A stretch of 61,551 bases of DNA from Bacillota bacterium (GTDB lineage: Bacteria > Bacillota > Clostridia > Lachnospirales > Cellulosilyticaceae): NCBI GenBank assembly GCA_023410675.1, contig JAEYPM010000035.1:1-61551 (forward strand), written 5' to 3'. The notes beneath the pieces were generated by a model. That model did no database searches and was not told where the DNA came from. It saw only the letters and a program-made list of their open reading frames with translations. The translations under genes were made by a program, and so were the position numbers. This document shows, in pieces, positions 32,526 to 41,529 of the stretch (its first letter is position 1; the number at the start of each line of letters is the position of its first letter).

Positions 32526-34136
32526 ATGTCTACAAAGTATATTTTTGTTACAGGAGGCGTTGTTTCGGGATTAGGCAAAGGTATTACAGCTGCTAGTTTA
32601 GGTAGGTTACTAAAAGCTAGAGGGAAGAAAGTTACGATTCAGAAATTTGACCCCTATATTAACATAGATCCAGGGACTATGAGTCCTTATCAACATGGAG
32701 AAGTATTTGTAACACATGATGGGACGGAAACAGATTTAGATTTAGGACATTATGAAAGATTTATTGATGAAAAATTAAATAAATATAGTAATGTCACAGC
32801 AGGTAAAATTTATTGGTCTGTATTAAATAAAGAAAGAAAAGGCGACTATTTAGGAGCAACAGTGCAAGTGATTCCTCATATTACGAATATGATTAAAGAA
32901 TGTATCTACCGTGTTGCAAATACAGGAGAACCTTCAGATATAGTTATTACAGAAATTGGTGGTACAGTAGGAGATATTGAGAGCCTGCCTTTTTTAGAAG
33001 CAATTAGACAGGTTGTAACAGAAGTAGGTAGAGAAAATGTATTATATATTCATGTTACCTTAGTTCCTTATTTAGGAATGTCAGGTGAGATGAAAACAAA
33101 ACCTACACAGCACTCTGTAAAAGAACTACTTTCAATAGGTATTCAGCCTGATATTATTGTGTGTCGTACAGAGCATCTTATGTCAGAAGATATGCGTTAT
33201 AAAATAGCTCTATTTTGCAATGTGGGTAAAGATTGTGTTATTCAAAATTTAGATGCACAGTCACTTTATCAAGTGCCACTTATGCTTGAAGAAGAGGGAT
33301 TAGCTAAAATTGTATGCAGAAAGTTGCATCTAGATACTAAGGAACCTGATTTAGAAGAGTGGAAAAGCATTGTTGAGAAAGAGAAAAATACAAATAGAAG
33401 CGTTAAAATTGCATTAGTAGGTAAATATGTAGAGCTTCATGATGCATACCTCTCTATTGTTGAATCACTTCACCATGCAGGAATTTATCATTCGGCAGAT
33501 ATTGACATTGAATGGATTAATGCAGAAGAAGTTACAAGAGATAATGTAAATGAGATACTCAAAGGAGTAAATGGAATATTAGTACCAGGTGGTTTTGGAG
33601 ATAGAGGCGTAGAAGGGAAAATAGAAGCAGTACGTTATGCTAGAGAAAATAAGGTGCCTTATTTTGGCATTTGTCTTGGTATGCAGTGTGCAGTTATTGA
33701 GTATTCTAGAAATGTTGCAAAACTAGAGGGTGCCCATAGTTCAGAGCTTAATCCTAAAACACAGTATCCTGTGATTGACTTAATGCCAGATCAAAAGGAT
33801 ATAGAGAATTTAGGTGGAACAATGAGACTAGGAGCTTATCCTTGTAAGCTAGCTAAAGGAAGTTTAGCAAGCCAAGCTTACAAAGAAGATTTTATATATG
33901 AGAGACATAGACATCGCTATGAGTATAATAATCAATATAGAGAGATGCTATCTGAAAAAGGGCTTAAAATAACAGGCTTATCTCCAGATGATAGACTAGT
34001 TGAGATTGTAGAAATAGAAGATCATCCTTGGTTTGTAGGTGTTCAATTTCACCCAGAATTTTTATCAAGACCCAATAGACCTCATCCACTATTTTTAGGC
34101 TTTGTAGAGGCTGCTTTAAGCCATCAAATACATTAA
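32526..34136 (+). CDS. pyrG: CTP synthase
   Basis: 536 residues: N-terminal amidoligase with 'FVTGGVVSGLGKGITAASL' and 'QKFDPYINIDPGTMSP', C-terminal class I glutaminase with 'FGICLGMQCAVIEYSRN' (Cys nucleophile) and 'GVQFHPEFLSRP' (His-Glu). It converts UTP to CTP with glutamine. ATG at 32526 with GAGGTG six bases upstream; the GTG at 32517 is part of that site. It has its own promoter and terminator. Confidence 0.97.
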   Translation: MSTKYIFVTGGVVSGLGKGITAASLGRLLKARGKKVTIQKFDPYINIDPGTMSPYQHGEVFVTHDGTETDLDLGHYERFIDEKLNKYSNVTAGKIYWSVLNKERKGDYLGATVQVIPHITNMIKECIYRVANTGEPSDIVITEIGGTVGDIESLPFLEAIRQVVTEVGRENVLYIHVTLVPYLGMSGEMKTKPTQHSVKELLSIGIQPDIIVCRTEHLMSEDMRYKIALFCNVGKDCVIQNLDAQSLYQVPLMLEEEGLAKIVCRKLHLDTKEPDLEEWKSIVEKEKNTNRSVKIALVGKYVELHDAYLSIVESLHHAGIYHSADIDIEWINAEEVTRDNVNEILKGVNGILVPGGFGDRGVEGKIEAVRYARENKVPYFGICLGMQCAVIEYSRNVAKLEGAHSSELNPKTQYPVIDLMPDQKDIENLGGTMRLGAYPCKLAKGSLASQAYKEDFIYERHRHRYEYNNQYREMLSEKGLKITGLSPDDRLVEIVEIEDHPWFVGVQFHPEFLSRPNRPHPLFLGFVEAALSHQIH

Positions 34137-34182
34137 AAGATTTAAGCTAATGAGTTAAAATTAATCAGTTAAAGTATAATAG

Positions 34183-34218
34183 GCTAAGGTGTTTTTCATA
34201 AAACATCTTAGCTTTTTT
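34183..34218 (+). terminator. Terminator after pyrG
   Basis: GCTAAGGTGTTTT (34183-34195) pairs with AAAACATCTTAGC (34200-34212), one wobble pair, then T6. Confidence 0.9.
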
Positions 34219-34597
34219 AGTATATAAATATATGATCAAGAAGTGATGTTAAGGGGTTTGAGAATGTTAATAAGAAATAGAAGATATGCATGATATTTGT
34301 ATAAATATAGATAACTAAGACTATATTAATACATAAATGACAAAAGGAAATACTTTTTAATGAGAGTTTATTTAAGTTTTGGATTAGATAAAGTATCAGT
34401 AAGGCAGGAAGTAATATTTTAATAATAATGCTGAGCATTGGATTAATAACAATGGGTCTCATAAGCAGATTAACTTCAGTAAACTGTCCAGTCCTAAGTA
34501 GAATAAATGTAAAGATAATATCAAATGCATTAAGTATATAAATAAGGGTAGCCTTAGTGCATGCACTTTCAACACGGCTCTTAGAAATATTTTTCAC
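34217..34597 (-). CDS. DUF5658-like small membrane protein
   Basis: About 126 residues with three membrane helices. The first reads 'LNAFDIIFTFILLRTGQF', followed by a conserved-type loop 'EVNLLMRPIVINP' that resembles DUF5658 (N-x-x-D in TM1, ExN-P/L-M before TM2). Function unknown. The start is uncertain: GTG at 34597 has AAGGAG at eight bases; ATG 34603 and GTG 34606 are too close to that site. Convergent with pyrG. Confidence 0.6.
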   Translation of the reverse strand: MKNISKSRVESACTKATLIYILNAFDIIFTFILLRTGQFTEVNLLMRPIVINPMLSIIIKILLPALLILYLIQNLNKLSLKSISFCHLCINIVLVIYIYTNIMHIFYFLLTFSNPLTSLLDHIFIY

Positions 34598-34764
34598 GCT
34601 CATCACTCCTTTTGCTCTTTTTAGAATTCACGTCTTAAATTTTAATATACTATGTGAGCTGATTGGTTATTAGTATTGCCAAAGTTCAAGGAATATTATT
34701 CCAAACCTTATATCTGTAGAAATAATATAATACATCCTAATATTTAGGATAAAGATTCTTTGAC

Positions 34765-34793
34765 TTGACAAAAAAAGGTATATTCGATATACT
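34765..34793 (+). promoter_or_regulatory. Promoter of the fab/acc operon with palindromic operator
   Basis: TTGACA (34765-34770), 17-bp spacer, TATACT (34788-34793). A palindrome GTATAT-TCG-ATATAC (34778-34792) lies in the spacer and -10, so a bound repressor would block RNA polymerase. The first gene downstream is a MarR-type regulator, which suggests autoregulation and control of the whole operon, probably in response to acyl-ACP as for FabT (established for streptococcal FabT; inferred here). Confidence 0.75.
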
Positions 34794-34856
34794 TTGACCA
34801 TAAAATAGTTTGAAATACAAAATAATATTAAAATAGAAAAATAGGAGGAAAGTGAC

Positions 34857-35312
34857 TTGTCGGATACAGTAAGGATAATTAATGAATTATTAGTTGAATT
34901 GTTTAATGATATTCTCACCATAGAAGCTAATGCACTTAAAGATACAGGTTTAAGAGATTTATCCGTTACTGAAATGCATGTTATAGAGGCCATAGGGCTC
35001 TCTCCGAGGACAATGACAGATGTAGCCAGTCAACTTGGCGTAACCGTTGGAACATTAACCATATCGATTAATAGATTGGTTAAAAAAGAATATGTTTCAA
35101 GAAATCGCTCTGAGGAAGATAGGCGATTTGTTAATATTGAGCTGACACGAAAAGGCAAAATAGCTTATCGCACACATCAGAGTTTTCATGATGGCATGGT
35201 TCGTTATATGATAGAAGGATTATCAGATGAAAATAATGAAGTGCTTGTGGCATCTCTAAAAAGGTTAAGTGACTTTCTTAAGGAAAAATATCATCTTTCA
35301 AAAAAGCAATAA
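34857..35312 (+). CDS. fabT: MarR family regulator, FabT-like
   Basis: 151 residues with a winged helix-turn-helix: 'LSVTEMHVIEAIGLSPRTM', recognition helix 'VTVGTLTISINRLVKKEYV' and wing 'RSEEDRRFVNIELTRKG'. It is the first gene of the fatty acid synthesis operon, the same place FabT occupies in streptococci and clostridia, where it represses the operon when bound to acyl-ACP. TTG start with GAGGAAAG upstream. Its likely operator is the palindrome at 34778-34792. Confidence 0.85.
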   Translation: MSDTVRIINELLVELFNDILTIEANALKDTGLRDLSVTEMHVIEAIGLSPRTMTDVASQLGVTVGTLTISINRLVKKEYVSRNRSEEDRRFVNIELTRKGKIAYRTHQSFHDGMVRYMIEGLSDENNEVLVASLKRLSDFLKEKYHLSKKQ

Positions 35313-35324
35313 AGGAGAACAGTA

Positions 35325-36287
35325 ATGCAAGGAGTAAAGATATGTGGTTTAGGGAAAGCACTTCCTGATTTTGTAGTTACTAATGATGACTTAGCTAAAT
35401 TCTTAGACACATCAGATGGATGGATTGCAGAACGTACAGGCATAAAGTCAAGACATATTTCAAAAGGTGAAACGACAGCTTTCTTAGCCGCTCAGGCAGC
35501 TAAAGAGGCTATAACAGATGCGAAGATAGAACCGAGCGTATTAGATTATATTATTGTAGCAACAGTATCACCTGATTATACTATGCCAAGTGTAGCATGC
35601 ATCGTTCAAGCAGAAATAGGAGCATCTCATGCAACTTGTTTTGATATTGCAGCAGCTTGCAGTGGATTTATCTATGGTTCAGAAGTAGCAGTGAGTCTTA
35701 TTCGCTCAAAAGTAGCTAAAAACGTGCTTGTAATAGGAGCTGAGGTACTAAGCAAGGCACTGAACTGGGAGGACCGAGGGACCTGTGTTTTGTTTGGCGA
35801 TGGAGCAGGTGCTGCTATTTATACAGCAAGTGAAGATAATAAGGTTCTTCAAATAGCAACAGCCAGTGATGGAAGCCGTGCTATGAATTTGACACTTCCA
35901 GCTTTGCCAATTAATAATTATTTTTATAAAAGTGAACCAGGTCCACTTACACTAGATATGGATGGACATGAAATATACAAATTTGCACTGACAGAAGTGC
36001 CTAAAAGTATTAAACAGGTAGTTGAAACAAGTGGCTATCAAATTAAGGATGTTGATAGATTTATTTTACATCAAGCGAATAAGCGTATTATTGATAGTGT
36101 AGCTAAAAAACTGCAGGTAGATACAGACAAATTTTTCAAAAATATAGCATGCTATGGGAATACTTCCGCAGCGACTATTCCGATTGCCATGACAGAAGCA
36201 AAGCATTTATTTAAGCCAGGAGATAAAGTGGTTCTTTCTGGTTTTGGTGCAGGCCTTACATGGGGCAGTATGCTTCTTGAGTGGTAG
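35325..36287 (+). CDS. fabH: Beta-ketoacyl-ACP synthase III
   Basis: 320 residues with Cys-His-Asn triad in 'FDIAAACSGFIYG', 'FILHQANKRIID' and 'CYGNTSAATIPIAM'. It starts fatty acid chains by condensing acetyl-CoA with malonyl-ACP. AAAGGAG precedes the ATG, 13 bp after fabT. Confidence 0.97.
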   Translation: MQGVKICGLGKALPDFVVTNDDLAKFLDTSDGWIAERTGIKSRHISKGETTAFLAAQAAKEAITDAKIEPSVLDYIIVATVSPDYTMPSVACIVQAEIGASHATCFDIAAACSGFIYGSEVAVSLIRSKVAKNVLVIGAEVLSKALNWEDRGTCVLFGDGAGAAIYTASEDNKVLQIATASDGSRAMNLTLPALPINNYFYKSEPGPLTLDMDGHEIYKFALTEVPKSIKQVVETSGYQIKDVDRFILHQANKRIIDSVAKKLQVDTDKFFKNIACYGNTSAATIPIAMTEAKHLFKPGDKVVLSGFGAGLTWGSMLLEW

Positions 36288-36374
36288 AAATTTACAGTTA
36301 CATTGAATATCCAAAGAATGCTATTTTGTGTTCTTTTGATATATATATTTTTTAATAAATAGGAGGATTAAGTT

Positions 36375-36605
36375 ATGGTATTAGAAAAATTAACAGAAAT
36401 TATTGCAGACAAGTTAGGAATTAGTGCAGATGAAGTAACACCTAATGCTACTTTTCGTGAAGATCTAGGAGCAGACTCTTTAGATCTTTTTGATATTGTT
36501 ATGGCATTAGAGGATGAATTTGGGATATCTATACCAAATGAAGATGTTGAAAATATTAAAACAGTGGATGATGCAGTGAAATATATTGAAAGCAAAAACA
36601 AATAA
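36375..36605 (+). CDS. acpP: Acyl carrier protein
   Basis: 76 residues, acidic, with the phosphopantetheine attachment Ser35 in 'GADSLDLFDIVMALE'. The DSL motif is usual, though the residue after it is D rather than V. It carries growing acyl chains. AGGAGG upstream. A second in-operon position after fabH is the common clostridial arrangement. Confidence 0.97.
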   Translation: MVLEKLTEIIADKLGISADEVTPNATFREDLGADSLDLFDIVMALEDEFGISIPNEDVENIKTVDDAVKYIESKNK

Positions 36606-36626
36606 ATAATAAAGGAGTTTGAATCA

Positions 36627-37565
36627 ATGAATAGTATATGTGATATGCTTCAAATTCAATTTCCTATATTCCAAGGTGGTATGGCATGGGTTGCAAATCA
36701 TGCCATAGCTGCTGCTGTTTCAGAGGCGGGAGGACTTGGAATTATTGCGGCTGGTAATGCTCCAGCGAACTGGGTAAGGGATGAAATAAGAGCTTGTAAG
36801 AAAGCAACGAACAAACCTTTTGGTGTAAATGTTATGCTTCTTAGTCCCTATGCAGATGAAGTGGCACAGGTTGTTTTAGAAGAAGGCGTAAAGGTTGTCA
36901 CAACAGGTGCAGGCAATCCAGGGAAGTATATGGAAAAGTGGAAAGAAAAAGGCATGAAGGTTATCCCAGTTGTACCATCTGTAGCAATTGCTAAGAGGAT
37001 GGAAAAAGGAGGAGCAGATGCTGTTATTGCAGAGGGCTGCGAATCTGGAGGACACATAGGAGAACTTACCACGATGGTTCTTGTGCCTCAGGTAGTAGAT
37101 GCTGTTAGTATTCCAGTAATAGCAGCAGGTGGAATAGCCGATGGAAGAGGTTTTGCTGCAGCACTTATGCTTGGAGCAAAAGGCGTTCAGATGGGAACAA
37201 GATTTTTAGTAGCTAAGGAGTGCAGTGTACATGAAGCTTATAAGGAACGTGTACTCAAGGCGACAGATATTGATACAGTTGTAACTGGAAGAACAACAGG
37301 ACATCCAGTAAGATCCATCAGAAATCAAATGACTAGAGAATATCTTAAGCTAGAAAAAGAAGGTGCTACTGTAGAGGACTTAGATAAACTAGGAACAGGT
37401 GCTTTATATAGAGCGGTGGTTGAAGGAGATGTAACAACTGGTGTGGTTATGGCAGGACAATCAGCTGGACTTGTGACAAAAGTACAAACCTCAAAAGAAA
37501 TCATTTTGGAGTTAATGCAAGAGTTTAAAGAAGCAGTAAGCGAAAAAGCACAACTTATCAAATAA
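36627..37565 (+). CDS. fabK: Enoyl-ACP reductase II (FMN-dependent)
   Basis: 312 residues of the nitronate-monooxygenase-like TIM barrel: 'FPIFQGGMAWVANHAIAAAV', 'VIAEGCESGGHIGE' and 'PVIAAGGIADGRGFAAALML'. FabK does the last step of each elongation cycle in place of FabI, so triclosan-type FabI inhibitors would not be expected to act on it. Located between acpP and fabD, as in streptococci. Confidence 0.95.
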   Translation: MNSICDMLQIQFPIFQGGMAWVANHAIAAAVSEAGGLGIIAAGNAPANWVRDEIRACKKATNKPFGVNVMLLSPYADEVAQVVLEEGVKVVTTGAGNPGKYMEKWKEKGMKVIPVVPSVAIAKRMEKGGADAVIAEGCESGGHIGELTTMVLVPQVVDAVSIPVIAAGGIADGRGFAAALMLGAKGVQMGTRFLVAKECSVHEAYKERVLKATDIDTVVTGRTTGHPVRSIRNQMTREYLKLEKEGATVEDLDKLGTGALYRAVVEGDVTTGVVMAGQSAGLVTKVQTSKEIILELMQEFKEAVSEKAQLIK

Positions 37566-37667
37566 TAAACATATGAATTATAAAGTATATAAGTTATAGA
37601 GTATATGAACTATAAAGAATATCAACGAATAAGTTGAGCAATAACATAAGGCAAGAAGGTGGAAAAA

Positions 37668-38594
37668 GTGAAAACAGCAATTTTATTTTCTGGGCAAGGT
37701 GCTCAATATGCCGGCATGGGCAAGGACTTATATAATCATTATAAAGAAAGCCAAAAAATTTATGATAGGGCTTCACAATTATTAGATTGGAATATCAAAG
37801 AAGTTTGCTTTGAAGATCCAAATGGACTTATACATCAAACACGTTATACGCAGGGAGCACTTTTTACCACTAATCTTGCAGTATATGAAGCAGTAAAAGT
37901 AAATGGCATAAAAGCTGATAGCGTACTTGGATTTAGTTTAGGAGAATATAGTGCATTGGTTGCGAGTGAAGTATTAAATTTTGAAGATGCACTGAGATTA
38001 GTTGAAAAAAGGGCTATTTATATGGATGAAGCTGCCATGAAAGTGAGTGGTGGAATGTCAGCTGTTATTGGACTTGACCAAGATGTAGTTGATGCAGTTT
38101 GTAAACAAATTAGTCTTAAGGGACGCGTTACAGAAGTAGCAAATGATAATTGCCCAGGGCAAGTGATTATTTCAGGAACAAAAGAAGGCCTCGAGATGGC
38201 AGCAGTTATGCTTAAAGAAAAGGGAGCAAAAAGGGTGTTACCCCTTAGTGTTAGTGGCCCTTTCCATAGCTCACTCATGCAGGAAGCTGCAAAGAAGATT
38301 AAAGGTGAACTGGATAGGATTAGCTTTAAGGAGCCAGTTATACCTATAGTTAGCAACGTAACAGCACAAAGCATGGCAAGACATGAGATTATTGAAAATA
38401 TACCACTTCAGATTATTAGAGGTGTACGATTTAGAGAAAGTATTTTATACCTTTTAAGTCAAGGCTATGATACTTTTATTGAAGTGGGTGCAAAGAAAAC
38501 TTTATGCAGTTTTGTAAGTAAAATTTCAAAGGAAGCTAGAGTAATGAATGTTGAGGATTTTACAACTCTTCAAAATGTACTCACTGCATTGTAG
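37668..38594 (+). CDS. fabD: Malonyl-CoA:ACP transacylase
   Basis: 308 residues: 'ILFSGQGAQYAGMGKDLY', active-site Ser in 'GFSLGEYSALVASEVL' and His in 'SGPFHSSLMQEA'. It makes malonyl-ACP. I start at the GTG at 37668, behind AAGGTGG at five bases; the GTG at 37659 is inside that site. The 100 bp upstream contain short degenerate repeats of TATGAATTATAAAG-like sequence. Confidence 0.96.
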   Translation: MKTAILFSGQGAQYAGMGKDLYNHYKESQKIYDRASQLLDWNIKEVCFEDPNGLIHQTRYTQGALFTTNLAVYEAVKVNGIKADSVLGFSLGEYSALVASEVLNFEDALRLVEKRAIYMDEAAMKVSGGMSAVIGLDQDVVDAVCKQISLKGRVTEVANDNCPGQVIISGTKEGLEMAAVMLKEKGAKRVLPLSVSGPFHSSLMQEAAKKIKGELDRISFKEPVIPIVSNVTAQSMARHEIIENIPLQIIRGVRFRESILYLLSQGYDTFIEVGAKKTLCSFVSKISKEARVMNVEDFTTLQNVLTAL

Positions 38595-38603
38595 GAGGTA
38601 TCT

Positions 38604-39347
38604 ATGTTAAAAAATAAAGTAGCAGTTGTTACAGGTAGTGCACGAGGATTAGGTAAAGAAATTGCTCTTATGTATGCCCAAAATGGGGCGAAGGTAGTTG
38701 TTAATTATTCCTCTGACAGTTCTAAAAGTAATGCCGAACATATTGTAGATCAAATAAAAGAAATGGGCACAGAAGCTGTTGCTATTCAGGCGGATATTTC
38801 TAATCATATCGAAGCGAAGAATCTTATCGATCAAACGGTTAAAACATTTGGGACGATAGATATCCTGGTTAATAATGCTGGCATTACTAAAGATATGATT
38901 TTACTTAGAATGACAGAAGAGGAATTTGATAGAGTTATTGCAGTTAATTTAAAAGGTGTTTTTAACTGCACAAAGCATGCAACAAGAACCATGATGAAAA
39001 ATGGTGGTAGTATTATTAATATGACATCTGTAATAGGTTTATCAGGCAATATTGGGCAGTGCAACTATGCTGCCTCAAAGGCTGGCATTATTGGCTTTAC
39101 TAAGTCAGCAGCTAAAGAATTTGCATCAAAAAACATTAGAATTAATGCTATTGCTCCAGGATTTATTGAAACAGATATGACAGACGGACTACCTGAAACA
39201 ATAAAGGAAAATGCACTGAGAAATATACCACTAAGTAGATTAGGACATGCCGAAGAAGTCGCCAAAGTTGCACTATTTTTAGCAAGTGATTTATCTAGCT
39301 ACGTAACAGGAGAAGTTATTAGAGTAGATGGCGGAATGGCTATGTAA
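38604..39347 (+). CDS. fabG: 3-oxoacyl-ACP reductase
   Basis: 247-residue short-chain dehydrogenase with 'VVTGSARGLGKEIAL' cofactor motif, 'ILVNNAGITKDMILLRM', catalytic Ser in 'INMTSVIGLSGNIGQ' and 'YAASKAGIIGF'. NADPH-dependent reduction of beta-ketoacyl-ACP. AGGAGG nine bases before the ATG. Confidence 0.97.
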   Translation: MLKNKVAVVTGSARGLGKEIALMYAQNGAKVVVNYSSDSSKSNAEHIVDQIKEMGTEAVAIQADISNHIEAKNLIDQTVKTFGTIDILVNNAGITKDMILLRMTEEEFDRVIAVNLKGVFNCTKHATRTMMKNGGSIINMTSVIGLSGNIGQCNYAASKAGIIGFTKSAAKEFASKNIRINAIAPGFIETDMTDGLPETIKENALRNIPLSRLGHAEEVAKVALFLASDLSSYVTGEVIRVDGGMAM

Positions 39348-39373
39348 ATTGTGAAATCAAAGGAGAGTAAGTT

Positions 39374-40621
39374 ATGCAAAACAGAGTAGTTGTTACAGGT
39401 ATGGGCGTTGTATCACCTGTGGGAAGCGTGCTATTGGAGTTCTGGAATAACATTAAAGAAGGAGTATGTGGCATACAAACCATCACAGGCTTTGCGTTAA
39501 CAGATGGTTTTGATGTAACCCTTGCTGCAGAAGTAAAAGAAATAGATATTGATCAATATATAACAAAAAAAGAACAAAAAAGAGTAGACAGATATGCACA
39601 GTTTGCCATTTATGCAGCAAAAGAAGCACTAAAGTCTGCAAATCTTGATATGTCAGAGGAAGACCCCCATAGAGTGGGCGTTATCATTGGCTCAGGCATA
39701 GGTGGTCTTGCAACAATAGAAGCCGAAGTAGAAAAATATCTTACAAAAGGACCCAAAAGGGTATCACCATTTTTTATTCCAATGTCCATAGCCAACATGG
39801 GGGCAGGTAATGTAGCTATTTATACGGGTGCAAAAGGAATTTGTTCTACAATTGTTACAGCATGTGCAACAGGAACACATGCAATAGGAGAAGCTTATAG
39901 GGCATTAAAATTAGGAATCAATGATGTGATTTTAGCTGGAGGAGCAGAAGCAAGTATTACACCAATGGGTATTGCTGGTTTTCAGGCTCTTAGTGCACTG
40001 AGTAAAAGCAAAGATCCAAAAAGGGCCTCTATTCCTTTTGATAAAGATAGAGATGGCTTTGTTATGGGAGAAGGAGCAGGGGTTCTTGTTCTGGAAACCT
40101 TAGAACATGCTAAAAGAAGAGGAGCACATATTCTAGCAGAGATAATAGGATATGGAGCAACAGGAGATGCTCATCATATCACATCGCCTGCACCAGATGG
40201 AGAAGGTGGTGCACGTGCAATGAAGGAAGCACTTTGTGATGCAGGTATTGATGCAGAACAAATTGGTTATATCAATGCACATGGTACAAGTACAGACTAC
40301 AATGACAAATTTGAAACCGCAGCGATTAAAACTGTATTTGGTAAGGATACAAAAGTTCCTGTAAGTTCAACGAAATCTATGACAGGACACCTTTTAGGGG
40401 CAGCGGGTGCTGTGGAAGCTATTATTTCCATAAAAGCTCTTGAAGAGGGTTACCTGCCACCAACCATTGGCTACCAAAACAAAGATGAAGCATGTGATCT
40501 TGACTATGTACCAAATCAAGGAAGAAAAGCAGATATTGTTTATGCAATGAGTAACTCATTAGGATTTGGTGGTCAAAATGCTACACTTATTATGAAAAAA
40601 TGGGAGGAAGTAGCTCAATGA
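39374..40621 (+). CDS. fabF: Beta-ketoacyl-ACP synthase II
   Basis: 415 residues with Cys-His-His triad in 'IVTACATGTHAIGEAY', 'YINAHGTSTDYNDKFE' and 'KSMTGHLLGAAGAVEAI'. Elongates acyl-ACP. AAAGGAG upstream. The stop overlaps the accB start (ATGA). Confidence 0.97.
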   Translation: MQNRVVVTGMGVVSPVGSVLLEFWNNIKEGVCGIQTITGFALTDGFDVTLAAEVKEIDIDQYITKKEQKRVDRYAQFAIYAAKEALKSANLDMSEEDPHRVGVIIGSGIGGLATIEAEVEKYLTKGPKRVSPFFIPMSIANMGAGNVAIYTGAKGICSTIVTACATGTHAIGEAYRALKLGINDVILAGGAEASITPMGIAGFQALSALSKSKDPKRASIPFDKDRDGFVMGEGAGVLVLETLEHAKRRGAHILAEIIGYGATGDAHHITSPAPDGEGGARAMKEALCDAGIDAEQIGYINAHGTSTDYNDKFETAAIKTVFGKDTKVPVSSTKSMTGHLLGAAGAVEAIISIKALEEGYLPPTIGYQNKDEACDLDYVPNQGRKADIVYAMSNSLGFGGQNATLIMKKWEEVAQ

Positions 40622-41067
40622 ATATCGAAGCAATAAAAGAATTAATTGGAGAATTTAAGAACTGTGATATAACAAAACTTAAAGTTAAGTGCGAGGATTT
40701 TGAGCTAGTTTTAGAAAGGGAAAAAGAACATGCTCTTGTAAGCACGCCAGTTCACATAGTACAGGAAACTCTTGATCATTCTATAGTCAAAACAAACCAA
40801 GAACAAATGGTGCAAAAAGAGGAAGTAGGAGAAGCCATTTATATTGAGTCGCCTATGGTGGGAACATTTTATGAAGCAAGTGCACCTGAAAAACCACCTT
40901 ATGTTACAATAGGCTCTAAGGTGAAAAAAGGTGATGTTGTCTGTATCATTGAGGCGATGAAACTGATGAATGAAGTTGAGGCTGAAGTTGACGGAGAAAT
41001 AGTAGAAATACTAGTTAAAAATGAAGAACTAGTAGAATACGGGCAACCACTTTTTAGAATTAAATAA
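40618..41067 (+). CDS. accB: Biotin carboxyl carrier protein of acetyl-CoA carboxylase
   Basis: 149 residues: N-terminal region, a short linker, and the biotinyl domain with 'IESPMVGTFYEAS' and the biotin Lys in 'IIEAMKLMNEVEAEV'. The start is the ATG at 40618, overlapping fabF by 4 bp, with GGAGG 10 bases upstream; the ATG at 40600 is inside fabF and has no site. Confidence 0.95.
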   Translation: MNIEAIKELIGEFKNCDITKLKVKCEDFELVLEREKEHALVSTPVHIVQETLDHSIVKTNQEQMVQKEEVGEAIYIESPMVGTFYEASAPEKPPYVTIGSKVKKGDVVCIIEAMKLMNEVEAEVDGEIVEILVKNEELVEYGQPLFRIK

Positions 41068-41087
41068 AACTAGGGAGACGACGATCA

Positions 41088-41510
41088 ATGTTAAATACTC
41101 AGCAAATAATGAATATTATACCCCATAGATATCCTTTTTTACTTGTAGATCAGGCAGAAATTCACGAAGATGGTCTAGGGGCTACTGGTTATAAAAATGT
41201 GACCATTAATGAACCTTTCTTTCAAGGACATTTCCCAAATCTTCCTGTTATGCCAGGGGTACTTATTGTTGAAGCATTGGCACAAGTGGGGGCTATTGCA
41301 CTCTTATCTAAAGAAGAAAATAAAGGCAAGGTAGCCTATTTTGGCAGTATAAAGGAAGCAAGGTTTAAAGAAAAGGTGTTGCCAGGGGATACCATAAAAT
41401 TAGAATGCCGTATTATTAAACAAAAGGGCCCTATAGGCGTAGGGAGTGCTGTAGCAACTGTTAATGGTAAAATAGCTTGCACGGCAGAGCTCACATTTGC
41501 TATAGGATAG
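41088..41510 (+). CDS. fabZ: 3-hydroxyacyl-ACP dehydratase
   Basis: 140-residue hot-dog protein with the active-site His in 'FQGHFPNLPVMPGVLIVEA' and Glu in the following helix; N-terminal 'IMNIIPHRYPFLLVDQ'. Dehydrates beta-hydroxyacyl-ACP. Located between accB and accC as in Bacillus/streptococcal type operons. Confidence 0.96.
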   Translation: MLNTQQIMNIIPHRYPFLLVDQAEIHEDGLGATGYKNVTINEPFFQGHFPNLPVMPGVLIVEALAQVGAIALLSKEENKGKVAYFGSIKEARFKEKVLPGDTIKLECRIIKQKGPIGVGSAVATVNGKIACTAELTFAIG

Positions 41511-41529
41511 CAAAGGAGGTGTTAATGTT

